Below, one piece after another: positions 44,791 to 57,058 of a stretch of 64,000 nucleotides of DNA; the first letter of the stretch is position 1; each line of letters begins with the position of its first letter. Source of the stretch: Chytriomyces cf. hyalinus JEL632. Taxonomy: Eukaryota; Chytridiomycota; Chytridiomycetes; Chytridiales; Chytriomycetaceae. The notes under the pieces were generated by a model that ran no database searches, was not told the DNA's origin, and was given only the letters and a program-made list of their open reading frames with translations. A program made the position numbers and the translations under genes. The stretch is taken from assembly GCA_025435555.1 (NCBI GenBank), contig JAIWWG010000094.1, forward strand, positions 47,361 through 111,360, given 5' to 3'.

Positions 44791-45482
44791 ATGTCCCTCG
44801 CACAAACACGTATCGCCCTCCAGCGAATGCAGCCACGTCTTCTGGCCACCCTCGTCCGTAGTCAGCCTCGTGCCCTCTCTATGTGGACCCGCACAGCCCG
44901 CGCTGCCACCCCAACTCTGTCTCTCATCCCAAAAGCACCTGTCGCTCAGTTTGCATTCCGCCAATATAGTGCCGCCCCAGCCCCGCTCTCCATCGAGGTT
45001 GTCCAGGAGCGTGTTCTCAATGTGTTGAAGGACTTTGACAAGGTCGATGCATCCAAGGTGATTATCCAACTTTATATAAATATTCTCTATAATCCAGCTG
45101 GAGTGGTGCTTGGCCCATTAAACGCTGCTGTAATCGAGGATGCTGCGATGAGTTGTTATCGATGGAGGAGAGTTGGACTTTGGGGCGATGTGGAGACAAG
45201 ACAGGATCGTGATTTCATATCCTAAATTTTGAATCTTGTTGTCAGCTTGGCCTCGACTCCCACTTTATCACGGACTTGGGTCTGGACTCGCTCGACCAGG
45301 TCGAAATTACCATCGCCATTGAGGAGGAGTTCAACATTGAGCTCTCGGACAGGGACGCCGACGATATTCTGACCCCAAGATCCGCTGCCGAAAAGGTGAC
45401 GGGTCTCATATTTTTCATCGTTATTCTCGCGCTATATATTCATACTATTTCGCAGGTCTTTGCCAACAAGCACGCCATGTAA
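44791..45482 (+). CDS. ACP1: Mitochondrial acyl carrier protein
   Basis: Carries acyl chains on 4'-phosphopantetheine for mitochondrial fatty-acid and lipoate synthesis, and is a subunit of complex I and a partner of iron-sulfur assembly. A long Arg/Ser/Ala-rich leader (MSLAQTRIALQRMQPR.. to about FRQYSAA) precedes the mature domain. Exon 2 has LGLDSHFITDLGLDSLDQVE; the Ser of GLDSL is the pantetheine site. EEEFNIELSDRDADDILT follows, and the last short exon gives VFANKHAM. Introns lie after DASK and AAEK. An in-frame ATG-free stretch runs upstream; the start at 44791 is the first Met that gives a sensible leader. Confidence 0.95.
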
Positions 45483-45750
45483 TCGCTGTGTGGAGGAATG
45501 CTTTACTCAAACAAATACACTGCTCTCGTGTTTCATGCTGTACGTTGTGTGCTACGTGAAAAATAAACAATCAAGAAAAACACTTGGAACTGATTAGTCT
45601 GCACGGTAGTCTGAAGGAGCGGGCAATTGTCAGTCATGATTTACATTCATGATTTACAGGACATCGCTCCACAGTGAACCACAATCGCGATTCAATTGGT
45701 GGAACTTATCGGATCCGAAAGAAAAAAAAAAAAACGTCCACAAAACATTA

Positions 45751-46942
45751 ATGGTTGGCATCTCCATCGCAGACTCTGAATACAAACGGCTCGAGGCCAT
45801 TCTGACCAACCAGATCACACCTGCTGTCCCCCTGAAGGCACGGTTCAGGGCCCTGTTCACCCTCAAGAGTGTCAAATCAGACAGGGCCGTCGACATCATC
45901 GCCAAGGGTAAGTTGCATCCTCAAGAAATGATGGAACTGGCCGAATGCATGTGTCGTTAAACTCTTGTCTGTACACACGCTCAGCATTCACCGATCCCTC
46001 TGCTCTCTTGCGTCATGAGTTGGCCTATGTTCTTGGACAGATGAAGAACGAACATGCCATTCCAGTTCTGAACAATGTATTAGCAAACTTGAAGGAAGAC
46101 TCCATGGTCCGCCATGAGGTATTGTCCCATTTGATGTCTTTTTCCTGAGCTTCGTTTCAGCCGTTTCACACAACACAACACACCTTATGAATGAATTAGG
46201 CTGCTGAAGCCCTGGGCGCCATTGGAAAAGAAAGCTCCATCGAAACGCTCACAAAATACCTGGACCCATCCACAGAACTGTCCCGTGAAGTCCGCGAAAC
46301 CGCTGAACTTGCAATCGAACGCATTCGGTACGAAATCAGTCTCACAAACCCGGTCGACAATACCAGTGGATACGAGAGCATTGACCCTGCACCAGCACTT
46401 GAAACAAAAACTGTGTCGGAGGGTAGAAAAGTGAAGACGTTGAGTACTCCTGAGGTGGGCGCGATTCTCATGGACACGGAGTTGCCGCTGTTTATGCGGT
46501 ACAAGGCCATGTTTGCATTGAGGAATCGCGGAGACACAGAATCGGTTTTGGAGCTCGCGAAAGGATTTGAAGATGAGAGTGCGCTGTTCAGACATGAGAT
46601 TGGTATGCTCTTCTGCATTTGTCCCTCATTTTTCGAGTTGTTGTCTCTAAATGTTTGGAATATCCTGACGTTGCAGCTTACGTATTTGGGCAAATGCAAC
46701 ACAAGGCATCCGTTCCATCCCTCATCAAAACCCTCTCCAACGAAACCGAGCAACCCATGGTTCGCCATGAAGCCGCCGAAGCATTGGGATCCATTGCCAC
46801 CCCTGAGTGCATTGAGGTTTTGGAAAAGTTTAAAGCCGACAACGCGGATGTGGTGAAGGAGTCCTGCGTGGTGGGTCTGGACATGGCTGACTTTGAAATC
46901 AGCGGCGACTTTCAATACGCAGAGCGTGTCGAGACCATTTGA
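45751..46942 (+). CDS. LIA1: Deoxyhypusine hydroxylase
   Basis: HEAT-repeat di-iron monooxygenase (DOHH) that completes hypusine on translation factor eIF5A. The two symmetric halves carry the four His-Glu iron motifs: LLRHELAYVLGQ and MVRHEAAEALGA in the first half, LFRHEIAYVFGQ and MVRHEAAEALGS in the second. A variable linker with YESIDPAPA separates them (near 46370). Three introns lie near 45908, 46116 and 46604. The end GDFQYAERVETI precedes TGA at 46942. All four motifs are intact. Confidence 0.96.
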
Positions 46943-47067
46943 AGAGTTTTTTGCGTGACTTTTTTTCTTGTGTGAGAATGGAGAATGCTTTTCCCAAGGA
47001 TGAACGAACTCGACGTTAAAATTTAATAAAAAGTGTTGCAGCGAAAGATATCTTAAAACTTGGAAAA

Positions 47068-50000
47068 ATGAGTGACGGTGAGACAACGCGCACCGTTACT
47101 GGACCCCACACACACTGACCCTTCTGTTGCAGAGAGCGATCTCGACATGGATTTTGATGAGGAGAAGGTGTGTACACTGCGTATATTTGTGTGAGGAGCC
47201 CAAGCCTATCATTCTCACCTGCTCTGCACTATTTATCCCAGAGAGAGAAAGAGGAGGACGATGACAACAAGGATTCTAACCAGGCAGAACAAAACGGAGG
47301 CAGCGGCTCCAAGAAGAAGGTACCTCCAGTTTATTTTATTTTATTTTCTTATTTTTGCGTTCGAGTTCTCACGAATGTTCTGAATGCTAATCGAATATGC
47401 CAGTCTTCTCGTCGAGTTGCTGCCGATTCGGATGATTCGTCTGTCGAAGACAGTGACGAAGAAATGACCGAAGCCGACAAAAAGTAACGCCAACACTCCT
47501 CGTTTTCCCCAGTCTCGATGTCACTTAAAAAGGATGTATATACATTGCTAGATTTATCGTAGACGATGAAGAGGTCAGCGACAACAATGAAGACGACGAA
47601 GACGAGGACGAAGACCTGGACGCCAAACGCCGTGCGCGCGAGCAACGCAAACTTTTGAAGCGAAAGCAGCGCGAAGAGGAAGAAGACTTGGATGAAGATG
47701 ATATGGACCTGATCAATGAAAACTATGGGCGTTCGTCTGGTCGCAAAAAGGGTGGGCGCTTGAAGCTCAAGAAATTAAATCGCGTTGTGGATGATGATTC
47801 GGATGGTGCTGCTGCGTCACAGAGTAGAAAGGCTGGGCAAGGGAGCCGCAGTCGGTTGGATGACATGTTCGAAGAGGATGAAACGCCTGTGGATGATGAC
47901 CGCGAAGGTGCCGCTAAAAGTGGAAAAGTGGATCGACGTGCGCCTGCATATGACTCTGATGACGAAGAATCAGATGATGGGTTTGTTGTTGATGACGATG
48001 AGGGGCAGGAGGATCGAGAAGATGAAACGGACCGCGATCGGGAGGAGCGCCGACAGCGGCAAAAAGAAGAGCGTAAAAAGGAAAGGCAATTTACGCGGAA
48101 TTTGGGACAGCAGTACGGAATATCTGATGAGTTGAGTTGTCACCATCTTGCCTTGTTGATATTTTGTCTGAACGAGAGATCCTATTCATTAGCGTTTGGC
48201 ATGAAATCAATGATTTGTTTGGAGACGGAAGCGACTACGATTACGCCCTTATACAGGTAACATCTATGATACGCTGAAAAAAGCTGGAAATTCTTGCTGA
48301 TTTCATTTCATGTTGGTTCCAGCGCGACATGTCAAAAGTCCGCCTTGATGCAGTAGACCTTGAAAATGAAGATGACGATTACGAAACAGAGTCGAAAAAA
48401 CCCGTCAAGCTCACTGATGTAAAACTCATTTCTTTCCGTCTTTTTTTCCCGAACCTGACCGTTTTCTTTCCCGAACCTGACGTGCGTGTACAGATATACG
48501 AACCAAGCGAAATCGCGGAACGAATGCTCACCGATGAAGACGAAGTAATTCGACTCAAGGACGTCCCCGAACGATTCCAGGTTCGACATTGTAATCGCAC
48601 AATGACAGCAGTTCTTACAGGGTTCTTTACTTGCAGCTCTGCCCAGAGTTTCCTCCACAAAGCGAAGAAGACCTGGCGCGCGAAGTGACTCACATCGAAT
48701 CCAGCCTTCTCGCTGCCATCACAGATCGATCTCACCCATTCACTCAAGCATCTCCAACAAGTCGGCAGAGTGCCATCACCAAAGTGTTGAAATTCTTTCA
48801 CGGCGAAGACAAATTCGAAGTTCCATTCATCGCGCTGCACCGGAAAGACCATATCACGCTCGTGGATCGGGACGCTCAATTTGTGGGTACCCTGGACCGC
48901 GTGACTTTGTGGAAGATTTGGGATTTGGATATCGCATACGGCGCGCTTGAGGTGAAGCGGAAGGCATGTAGAAATTTAATTACAGAGTTGAGGACAAGTC
49001 CGGAGCTGTTGGGAAGCAGTGCTGTGCAAAGTGTTTTGCTCAATGACTCTTACATTGACGACATGTTGCGGACGGCGAAAAGTCTGGAAGATGTTGCGGA
49101 TGTGATGGCATATCTGCAGCTATATTACTCTGAGGAGATTCGGAAAGTGGAGGAATCCAAGGGCAGGAGACGAGAGCAGAAGCGGGCGATGCGAAGAAGC
49201 GAGTATGCTGAGGCGAAGCGTTTGGGTATCGGTGAATTCGTCAAGGTAACACACCACTAGATTTCGCGTCTGGCATATATTTGCTGACAAGTGCCGTTTC
49301 TGTTCTCAGCTGTTTGGCGTTGACGTCAAGACCTTCAGTGAAAGTATTTCGTTAATGCGAGCTCTTCATTCACCTGAAGATTTGCTGGAAGAACCTTTGG
49401 ACACTGCAATGAAATTCGTTGTGGAAAAATCTGCATTCAGCAATGAGCAGAAAGTTATTGAAGGTCAGTATTTGAACCATCACTTGTTCTTACTTTGTGC
49501 CAATGTATTTAAATGTTGCTCTTTTTTTCCATCTGACAGCTGCCCGAATGATGTTGGCTCACCAAATCTCGGTAGATCCAACATTCAGAAGATTTCTGCG
49601 TAAAGTGTACGCCGATGATGCGGTTGTCACTGTGACGCCTACCGAGCGGGGTAAACGAGAAATCACGCCATTACATCCTTACTACGTGAGTTACCTGCTT
49701 TTTGTGCTTTCATACTCAAAAAAGCAACGCCCAACACACCATTTTTTCCTCCAGCCATTTAAATACCTGAAAGAAAAACCTGCCCATAAACTGATTGAAG
49801 TCGACCGCATGCAATACCTTCAGATTCACAAAGCGGAAACAGAAGGACTCGTGACTGTTCGTGTGTTTGTCGAAGAGGAAGCTAATCTGCTTGAAGATAT
49901 TGTGCGCAACATCACCAACGACTTTTCAAGCGAATTAGCTGAGCGGTGGAACGATGAGCGAAGACGGTGTGCTGAAAAGGCGACCAAAGAGATTATATTC

Positions 50001-53000
50001 CCGACCGTTGTGAAGTGGTTCAAGGAGACTATGGCAGCTAAAGCCGCAGAGGTGTTGATGGATGAATGCCGGGCTGCATTAGAAAAGGTTTGCTTTCGTG
50101 CAGGCTGTAACATCCGCATCGCTCTTACGCTCTATCACTTCAGAAACTGGATGTTCAACCCTTCCGTCGTGACACAAGTCAAGACGAATTTGAAGATGAA
50201 GAAGAAGCCAACCGAAGCCACGCACGCGTCATGGCGCTTTCATGGGGTGAAGGAGACCCAAAAGAAGCTGCATTCGCCATATGCATCGACGAGCACGGCC
50301 GCGTTTGTAAAACAGCAAAATTGAGTCAATTGCATATGCGTGACATAAAGCGTCAAGACCATGACGCTATCCTAGCAATTCTCCGAGAATTCCGCGTCGA
50401 AGTTATTGTCATGGGTGGATTCACGTTGAGCACCAAGACTCGGCTATTGCCAGACATTGTCGACTCTCTCGAACGGATTTATGACGATACCAGTGATCGG
50501 CGCTCTTCCAGGAGGCGAGATATCATCAAACCAAGCTTGATCATGGTCGAAGATGATGTTGCCCGCTTGAGCATGAATTCCAAGCGGTATGTGAAGGAGT
50601 TTCCTGACTATCCTCCGTTGGCACGTTACTGTATCTCGCTTGCACGTCGAGTGCAGGATACCTTGCTCGAGTTTGCTTCACTGTATAACGCTGATTTTGA
50701 GATTGGGCTTTTGTCAATTCACCCGCTGCAACGCCTTGTAAGTTGACTGACTTTGTGTTTTGTATCCCAAGTGCATCTCATCTCAGATTCTCATTTTAGT
50801 TGCCTGATGACAAGTTGAAGATTGCCTTGGAACGGGCAATAATTAATACCGTAAATCAAAAGTGAGTACCATTGTTCCTTCTCAACACTCATAGTAATTT
50901 AAATCTTTTTATAAAAAAAGTGGTGTCGATATAAACGACGCGGCCTCGCTTCCTCACCGGTCTGGAACTTTGCAGTTTGTGAGCGGTCTTGGTCCAAGAA
51001 AGGCTGGGTTCATTATTAACAGAATTAATAAGACGGTTTGACTCCCATGCTTACGTTCTTATATCACCCTAATACCTTTTCTCTTATCTCCCAAAGGGTG
51101 GTAAATTAGAAAGTCGCTCAGAACTGATTACTAAAAAGATGGTAGGGCGTGTCATCTTCATGAACGCCGCCTCATTCATCAAAATCCACCGCCGCCACTT
51201 CAAACGGACAAATACAATCCTGGATGTTTTGGACAACACGCGAATTCACCCCGAAGATTACGATATCGCCCGAAAAATGGCTGCAGGTGCAATGGATTTG
51301 GACGAAAATGCGTTTGATCCCGATGATCCATCCGGGCATATTCTCGAACTCATGGATGACCACCCGGAGCGACTCAACAACCTCATGCTCGATGACTTTG
51401 CCGAAGAGCTCTTCCGAACAAGTCAAGACTTGAAACGCCTCACTCTGCGCGACATTAAGGACGAAATCATCCAACCTTACTACGATTTCCGTGCACGTTT
51501 GACCATGACGGATGTTGAAAAGATTTTCACGATGCTGACTGGAGAGACTGAGGAATCACTCCTAGGCATGTGTGTGTCGTGCCAGCTTGTGAAAGTGTTT
51601 GACCGGTTTTACAAGTGTCGGTTGACATCGAGTGGATTGGATGCGAATTTGCAGCTGAATGCGGCTCCTGTGAGCAATGATAATCGGCTGAAGGAGAATG
51701 ACACATTCCAAGCTGTCGTCACTCGCATTGAAATGAAGGAATTCAAGGTTGAGCTGGACGCACGGGAGGAGACTGTTGCCAGCGGCAAATGGCTGAATGA
51801 CTTGTCCATCAAACTCAGGGATAAGCAGTTTGATGTGGGTTTGGAAATGGATGACAAGGAAAAAAAGACTGGTGACACATTTCTGTTTTCTTTCAACGAG
51901 CAACAATTAACCCGTCTTTTTATAATTTTTGACGACCAGTTCAACCCAAAGTGGTTCCAAAGCAAAAGCGCACTCGAACCATCAACCATCCATTCTGGAA
52001 AAACTGCTCTTATGAGGAAGCAATCAGCGAGCTGACAGGTCCCAGTGTTCGTTCTGGAAGTCTGATTATCCGGCCGTCCACGAAAGGAAACGATCACATC
52101 TGCATCACTTGGAAAGTGGACGAGGGCGTGTTCCAGCATATCGGTACTTAATAAGATTGTTTCTGGGCGATGTCCGGGTTTAGGCAGCTGACGGTAAAGG
52201 CTGAAATTTCTCGATTTTTTCAGACATCCTAGAAACAAACAAGGATAATGAGTGGACGCTTGGTAAAACACTCATGATTGAGGGCAAAAAGTTTGACGAT
52301 TTGGAAGAAATTGTTGCCATGTATGTCGAACCCATGGCGCAACACTTTGCCGATGCGCGTAAACATGTGAAGTTTCAAAGTGGCTCCCTGGATGATACCT
52401 GTAAGTCCTTCGCCTGGTTGATGCAGAAATACTTAGGTTGTCTGAATGAATTCCACCAGTCCGCTTCGTTGACCGGGAAATGCGATCCAAGAAACGGTCA
52501 TCATATGCCATCATCAACTGTCCAAACAAACCGCAATGCATGTATCTCGTCTTTCAACATGTCGACAAGAGCTCTGCCCGCCACGAATATATCACAATTG
52601 TCCCAGATGGATTCAAATTTCGAAACATGGTGTACAAGAGTCTGGACAAATTATTTGACGCATTTAAAAAGCAGGAAGCTGCTCGAATGAAGGACGCCGC
52701 AGCAACTGCTGCAAAAGCCAGAGCAGCTGCAGCGCAAAACCAGCAAAGGGCACAGGGGGGTGGAGGCGCGAATCCTGCATATTTTGCTCGACCACAAGCG
52801 CCTGTTGCGTCAAGCGGCGGTGGCGGACCGCCTGGTATGAGGTCTGGACCTGGGATGTCTCAATATCCCGGTGCAACGGGTGGTCTTCCTCAGAGACCCA
52901 TGGGAGCGTCATATTCAATGCCCCAAGGAATGCCATATGGGCAGCAACAGCAGCAGATGCAGCCTCCACCAGGAATGGGCGGTTGGAATTCAGGTCCGGG

Positions 53001-53154
53001 TGCGCCAATGATGAGACCCAATATGCCGTCGCAGATGGGATTGCCCGTTCGACCGTCTGCACTCCCTCCACAGCAACAGCAACACCAGCAACAGGGACAA
53101 ATGGGATACAGGCAACAGCCTGGGCCACCAAGCAATGGCTATTATGGCAGATAG
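47068..53154 (+). CDS. SPT6: Transcription elongation factor and histone chaperone Spt6
   Basis: Travels with RNA polymerase II and reassembles nucleosomes. The N-terminus is highly acidic over several small exons (ESDLDMDFDEEK, DDEDEDEDLDAKRRAREQRK), as in all Spt6 proteins. IYEPSEIAERMLTDEDEVIR and RFQ/LCPEFPP mark the start of the Tex-like core. A YqgF-like region includes KPSLIMVEDDVARLSMNSKR near 50540. A helix-hairpin-helix follows (SGLGPRKAGFIINRINKTGG), then DLKRLTLRDIKDEIIQPYYD, an S1 region near 51680, and tandem SH2 domains near 51960-52660 (GSLIIRPSTKGNDHICITWK). The tail from 52680 is Gln/Pro/Gly/Met-rich. About fifteen introns, all short, keep the frame. Length is normal for the family. 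Confidence 0.95.
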
Positions 53155-53241
53155 CCTTTTTTTTCTTTTTGGAATTGTTGCGCGCGCGGTCTTTTTATTG
53201 ACGTGATTCCAAATACCATAAAATTGTGCTGTAAATGTCGA

Positions 53242-53709
53242 TCAGGCCTTGTTTTGCAAGTCGGCCCACTGCTGAGGAGTGTAGCATTTCTGGACGTGAA
53301 AGCAAGCATATTAAGGTCCTGAATTACGCCGAGATGATCAGAGTTAAAAAAAACCTGGGAAAAAGCGTGAATCCGTGCGATTTCGTCCTTAGCAGCGTCA
53401 TTCACCAGCCTGTTTAATAACATGATAAGAAGAAGACGTCATGAAAAATAAGCAAAAAATAAATAAAATCACCGATGTCTGGCTAAAAGATTCTTTCCCT
53501 CAAACGCTGCTGAAACGACAACGACTTCAAAGTTTTGACCGCATCCGTCGCTCTTGTCTTGGGCGTCCTGCAAAACCAGCAAATGGCGTCACATACCCAC
53601 TCGCAGCCACGCTGCATTCACTCGCAGGGGTCACTCATACCACATGTGTTGCCGCCAGCTTCTCCCGCAGCACGTTCTCCAGTTGATCTTTGGGGACTCC
53701 TTCCGTCAT
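53242..53709 (-). CDS. BOL2: BolA-like protein 2, monothiol glutaredoxin partner
   Basis: Found only by splicing. Exon 1 [18 protein letters not shown] ends LAATHV (GTATGAG donor). Exon 2 reads [20 protein letters not shown], then [10 protein letters not shown]. Exon 3 gives [19 protein letters not shown], and exon 4 [15 protein letters not shown] and stop. This matches BOLA2/Fra2: the Cys of the GCG loop, the RHRLVN block with its His ligand, IHAFSQK, and a T-P-x-Q-W tail. BolA2 proteins bind a [2Fe-2S] cluster jointly with a cytosolic monothiol glutaredoxin and take part in iron sensing and Fe-S delivery. An in-frame upstream ATG (MGKFISHK) at 53733 could be an alternative start. About 90 residues, as in the family. 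Confidence 0.88.
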
Positions 53710-53979
53710 TTTGTGAGATATAAATTTGCCCATTTGAAATCTTGGTGCATTTTATTTTTCCCTTCCCTCCAAATCATGAACAAAAAAAAAAAAAAGGCAC
53801 CACCAAGTCATACCATAAGAGTGTACAAAGAGTTGGAGAAACATTGGAAGAAAAACAAGAACACAACAAGTATGAAGCAGAATTTTGTTGGAAGAAAACA
53901 ACCAATGAAGCATGGACAGCTCCATCCCCAAGAATGAAAAAAAGTCAGACCCTCCCCTCAAAATGAATCAATGAGATCC

Positions 53980-55696
53980 TCAGTTGAACATATCCTGGCC
54001 GTTAGCTTCAGCATTCTCCTTGATGAAGATCTGTGTAAAACAAGGGGATGAGTGACAAGTTCAGCTGATTGGCATCTCAAACGAATGAGCATTGAACAAA
54101 CCTCAAAGTATTGGTAGATGGTCGTGACCGCCAGCAGAATACCAGTTCCAGAACCAATCGCACCCATCAAATCAGCACCCACAGAAATAGCACCAATACA
54201 CAGACCGCCAAACGCAGCAGCAATAGGGATCGTCTTTTTCAGCTCCTTGTACAAAGTCTGATCCTTGTTGCCTCCCTTCAAGACAAGGCCTTGGGCCTGC
54301 AACTGCTTGGCAACATCCCTTGGGCTGGCTCCGCTAACTTCGATCCAGGTTTGAGAAAGCACGGCGCAAGAGATCAACATGAAAGCCAAGTAAGCCAAAA
54401 AGTGGATAGGATCCTGTCCAACAGCACTCAGAGTTCTCGGTGGGCTCATGTAATACGCGGCACCACCACTGGCAAACTCTTGGGGCACACCCTCAAAGTT
54501 CTTCCAGATTCCCATCAAACGGACAAGAACATTTTCAGGGAATCTGTGGAACAGAAGCTGGCTAATGAAAAAGTACTGCGACACGAGAGCAGAGACGAGC
54601 ATGATGGGCATGTTGCTTGTGTAAAACAGCTTGACGGGGAAAGCGCCCTGTTGGCCACGCTGGGTGCTGTGTTTGACGGGAATGTCAACTTTGAATCCCT
54701 GAAGGTAGATGACCAAGGCAAAGACGGAAAACGTGGACAAGAGATTCGATACATTGGGAAGATTTTTGCGGTACATGGCTTCTTTGAGAGCGCGGAATTT
54801 GTCTTTGCGGGTGAAAAGGAGGTAGAATAGGGCAGTGACGGCACCTTCGAATTCCATTCCTTTGGAAAAAACAACCCGAAACCTAGCATGAGACGGCGCG
54901 AATAAGATCAGAGGAAAACACGAATACCTTTTCCAGTATTGTAGGTGGTCGGCGAAAATGCTCTCCAGACAATACTCTCGCAAATATTTGTGGCAATAAA
55001 GAGCGAGATACCAGATCCAAGACCATAACCCTTCTGCAGCAACTCATCCAGCAGCATGGTCAGAAGCGCCGCAAAGCACAACTGCACCACAAGAATGAAC
55101 GAAATTCCAGCTCCAATCTCCTTAGGGTCTCCATACACACCACTCCAGACAGACACCGTCGCTTGTCCAACGGCAATGACCATGGCAAACAGTTTTTGCG
55201 CGCCACTGAAAAGCGCGCGATCTTCCTTGAGAGAGTAGTCGACTTCAATCAATTTTGCTCCCGCAAGAAGTTGCATGATCATTCCAGAGGTGATGATGGG
55301 AGTGATTCCGAGTTCCATCAGCGTTCCTCTGTTGGAGGCAAGAATGATACGCATCCAGTACATTGGGTCGGAGGTGTCACTGGACATGATCCCGTAGAGC
55401 GGGATTTGGGAGCAGACCAGGAAAATGAAAAGGGTGATTGCGGTCCACATGACTTTCTCTCTGAATGCAATCTTGAGACGGTTTTATGTGTTAAAATCGG
55501 CGGTCAGCGGTCCCTTTTGGAAAACCGAAAAAGCCGAATAAAAGGAGGTGTGATGTTACCTTTCTGTCTGGGGATACGATTTCAGGCATGTACGCCACGA
55601 ACGGCTTTAGCACGTGTAAGAGACGGACTGCGGGGCGAGCGATGATTCAGTTTAGCGAGAGCAGGAGACAAGTCAAACAGAGTACTCACAACCCAT
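53980..55696 (-). CDS. SEC61: Sec61 translocon alpha subunit
   Basis: Pore-forming subunit of the ER protein-conducting channel with ten transmembrane helices. A tiny first exon ATGGGTT joins [19 protein letters not shown], the conserved N-terminus, then [19 protein letters not shown] and QIPLYGI (plug region). [20 protein letters not shown] (near 55345), [13 protein letters not shown] (reading across the intron near 54930-54862), [19 protein letters not shown] and [12 protein letters not shown]-like [13 protein letters not shown] follow. The cytosolic loops with [12 protein letters not shown] are typical. The last exon gives [16 protein letters not shown] before TGA. The exon junction near 54862 follows the family TGxGxEFEGA consensus and discards an apparent in-frame extension. 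Confidence 0.95.
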
Positions 55697-56079
55697 CTGT
55701 TCAGCATGGCGTGCGTAGTAAAGAATTGCGGGTGTTGAGTTAGTTGCGCCCGGCTGGACAATGCTGGGTGGTGTCACCTTGTTGGTGGTGGGACTTTGGT
55801 GGAGAGATTTTGGCACTTTCGAGAAATGACACGTAAATTTATGAATTATGAACCAAGGCTCCAACGCGAACATTCTTTGGTCTTTGACGCTTCCTTCCAG
55901 CACCAGGCACGGGCCCTGGCTAGCACTAGAGCAACAACAACAGCAACAATAATAACAATTGGTTGTTAGCCAGATCCCGGCACCTTTTTGCTCACGTTTC
56001 GCTCTCTGTTGAACCAACAAACGGCAGCGCATGAGTTGCTCACATTGTGGAACGTGGATGATTGGTCAAGAGACGAAAA
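55697..56079. other. Region upstream of SEC61
   Basis: About 380 bp with CAA/ATA-rich stretches near 55930-55955. A minus-strand open frame (55673-56032) overlaps the SEC61 start and has no protein-like features. No gene called. Confidence 0.5.
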
Positions 56080-56161
56080 CGAAACCAGCAGGACAAGAAC
56101 CTGCACATCCAGAGGATAATAGATCCCTAGTCTATCGCCTTAACCACTCGGCCACGTTGCT
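56080..56161 (-). pseudogene. Decayed tRNA-Ser, anticodon position reads AGG
   Basis: 82-nt relative of the tRNA-Ser(AGA) genes. The D-arm, anticodon stem (ATAGA/TCTAT) and variable arm are retained. The anticodon loop is CTAGGGA instead of CTAGAAA, which would read Pro CCU codons. The acceptor arms (AGCAACG against TGGTTTC) no longer pair and the T-loop reads TTCTTG in place of TTCAAG. It is therefore most likely a pseudogene and not a recoded tRNA. Confidence 0.85.
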
Positions 56162-56167
56162 TCTGTG

Positions 56168-56374
56168 TGTAACGTAAATAACCCTGACTTCCAGAGTCTT
56201 CGAAACCCTGACTTCCGAATTCTTACGTGTCATTTCTTTTAATCACTCTTCGATCTCTTTCTTCGACATTCCAAGAATACGGGTATAAAAGACCTTCCTC
56301 TGATCTACAATAAAGAACATCTTATCGTCTGAATATTCTAAGACCTCCTCGGAATCTGAGCCCATTCCGTAACA
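56168..56374 (+). repeat. 5' LTR of the Ty3/gypsy element
   Basis: Starts TGTAACGTAAAT and ends CGTAACA, with TATAAAA at 56284 and an AATAAAG near 56309. It is followed by TTTGGTAGCATCAGAGC, a primer-binding-site-like sequence, and by gag at 56398. About 207 bp. No 3' copy is present in the window. Confidence 0.7.
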
Positions 56375-56397
56375 TTTGGTAGCATCAGAGCGTTACC

Positions 56398-57058
56398 ATG
56401 TCTGACTTTCCAATGAACCAAGCCACAAGCCCTGCTGAGTCCCAGCAAGTTACCTCCCAAGAGCAACAGCTCCAACAAGTCCTCCAAGCCTACAACCAGT
56501 TGCTTGAAACCAACCAGTTTCTCGTTCAAGAACTCGAAGCCATGCGCCATCACACTACCTCTGTCCAGTCTACTGTCCAGCCAACTGTTGTCGCCCCTGA
56601 AACCATCCAGCAAGCCACTGTTGTGTCTCATCCCATGCCAGACTTCAAAATGCCTTCTGTCAAGCCCATTGTCTTCTCTGGTTCAAGCCTGCCCACGAAC
56701 TTCAGAACTACTTGGATGACTACCTTGATCATGCCCTTGAAATCTGCCTTCTCTACAGTTTTGCCCCGTCTCTGTCCACCAGAACTCACACTGGCCAACC
56801 TACCTATGTGCAGTTTACCGCTGCAGGTCTCACCAATCATGCTTGTATCTCCTGGCACCGAATATCTGAATCTGAACACGCCTCCATGACCTGGGACCAA
56901 TACAAGGAATGGATCCAAAAAGCCTTTGGATCTCTACTCACCCTGCCACAAGCCATTGAAGCCATGGAAAAACTGAACCAGTCCAAGTCTGCTACCCTGT
57001 ACACTGCCCAATTCAACGAACTTCTATCTGCTATTTCTGCGGCCAGTGTCACCTACAA
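56398..57058 (+). pseudogene. Ty3/gypsy gag remnant
   Basis: Starts MSDFPMNQATSPAESQQV with a Gln-rich coiled-coil, up to KPIVFSGSSL, then continues in another frame from about 56690 (LDDYLDHALEICLLYS.., WDQYKEWIQKAFGSLL), which is the typical retrotransposon gag core. A frameshift near 56690 divides it. No zinc knuckle follows: the sequence passes directly into RT, so nucleocapsid and protease are deleted. Confidence 0.8.

Noticed and set aside
46196-47086. Long minus-strand open frame (296 codons)
   Set aside because: It runs antisense across the deoxyhypusine hydroxylase exons, whose motifs and introns are clear. It has no family resemblance of its own.
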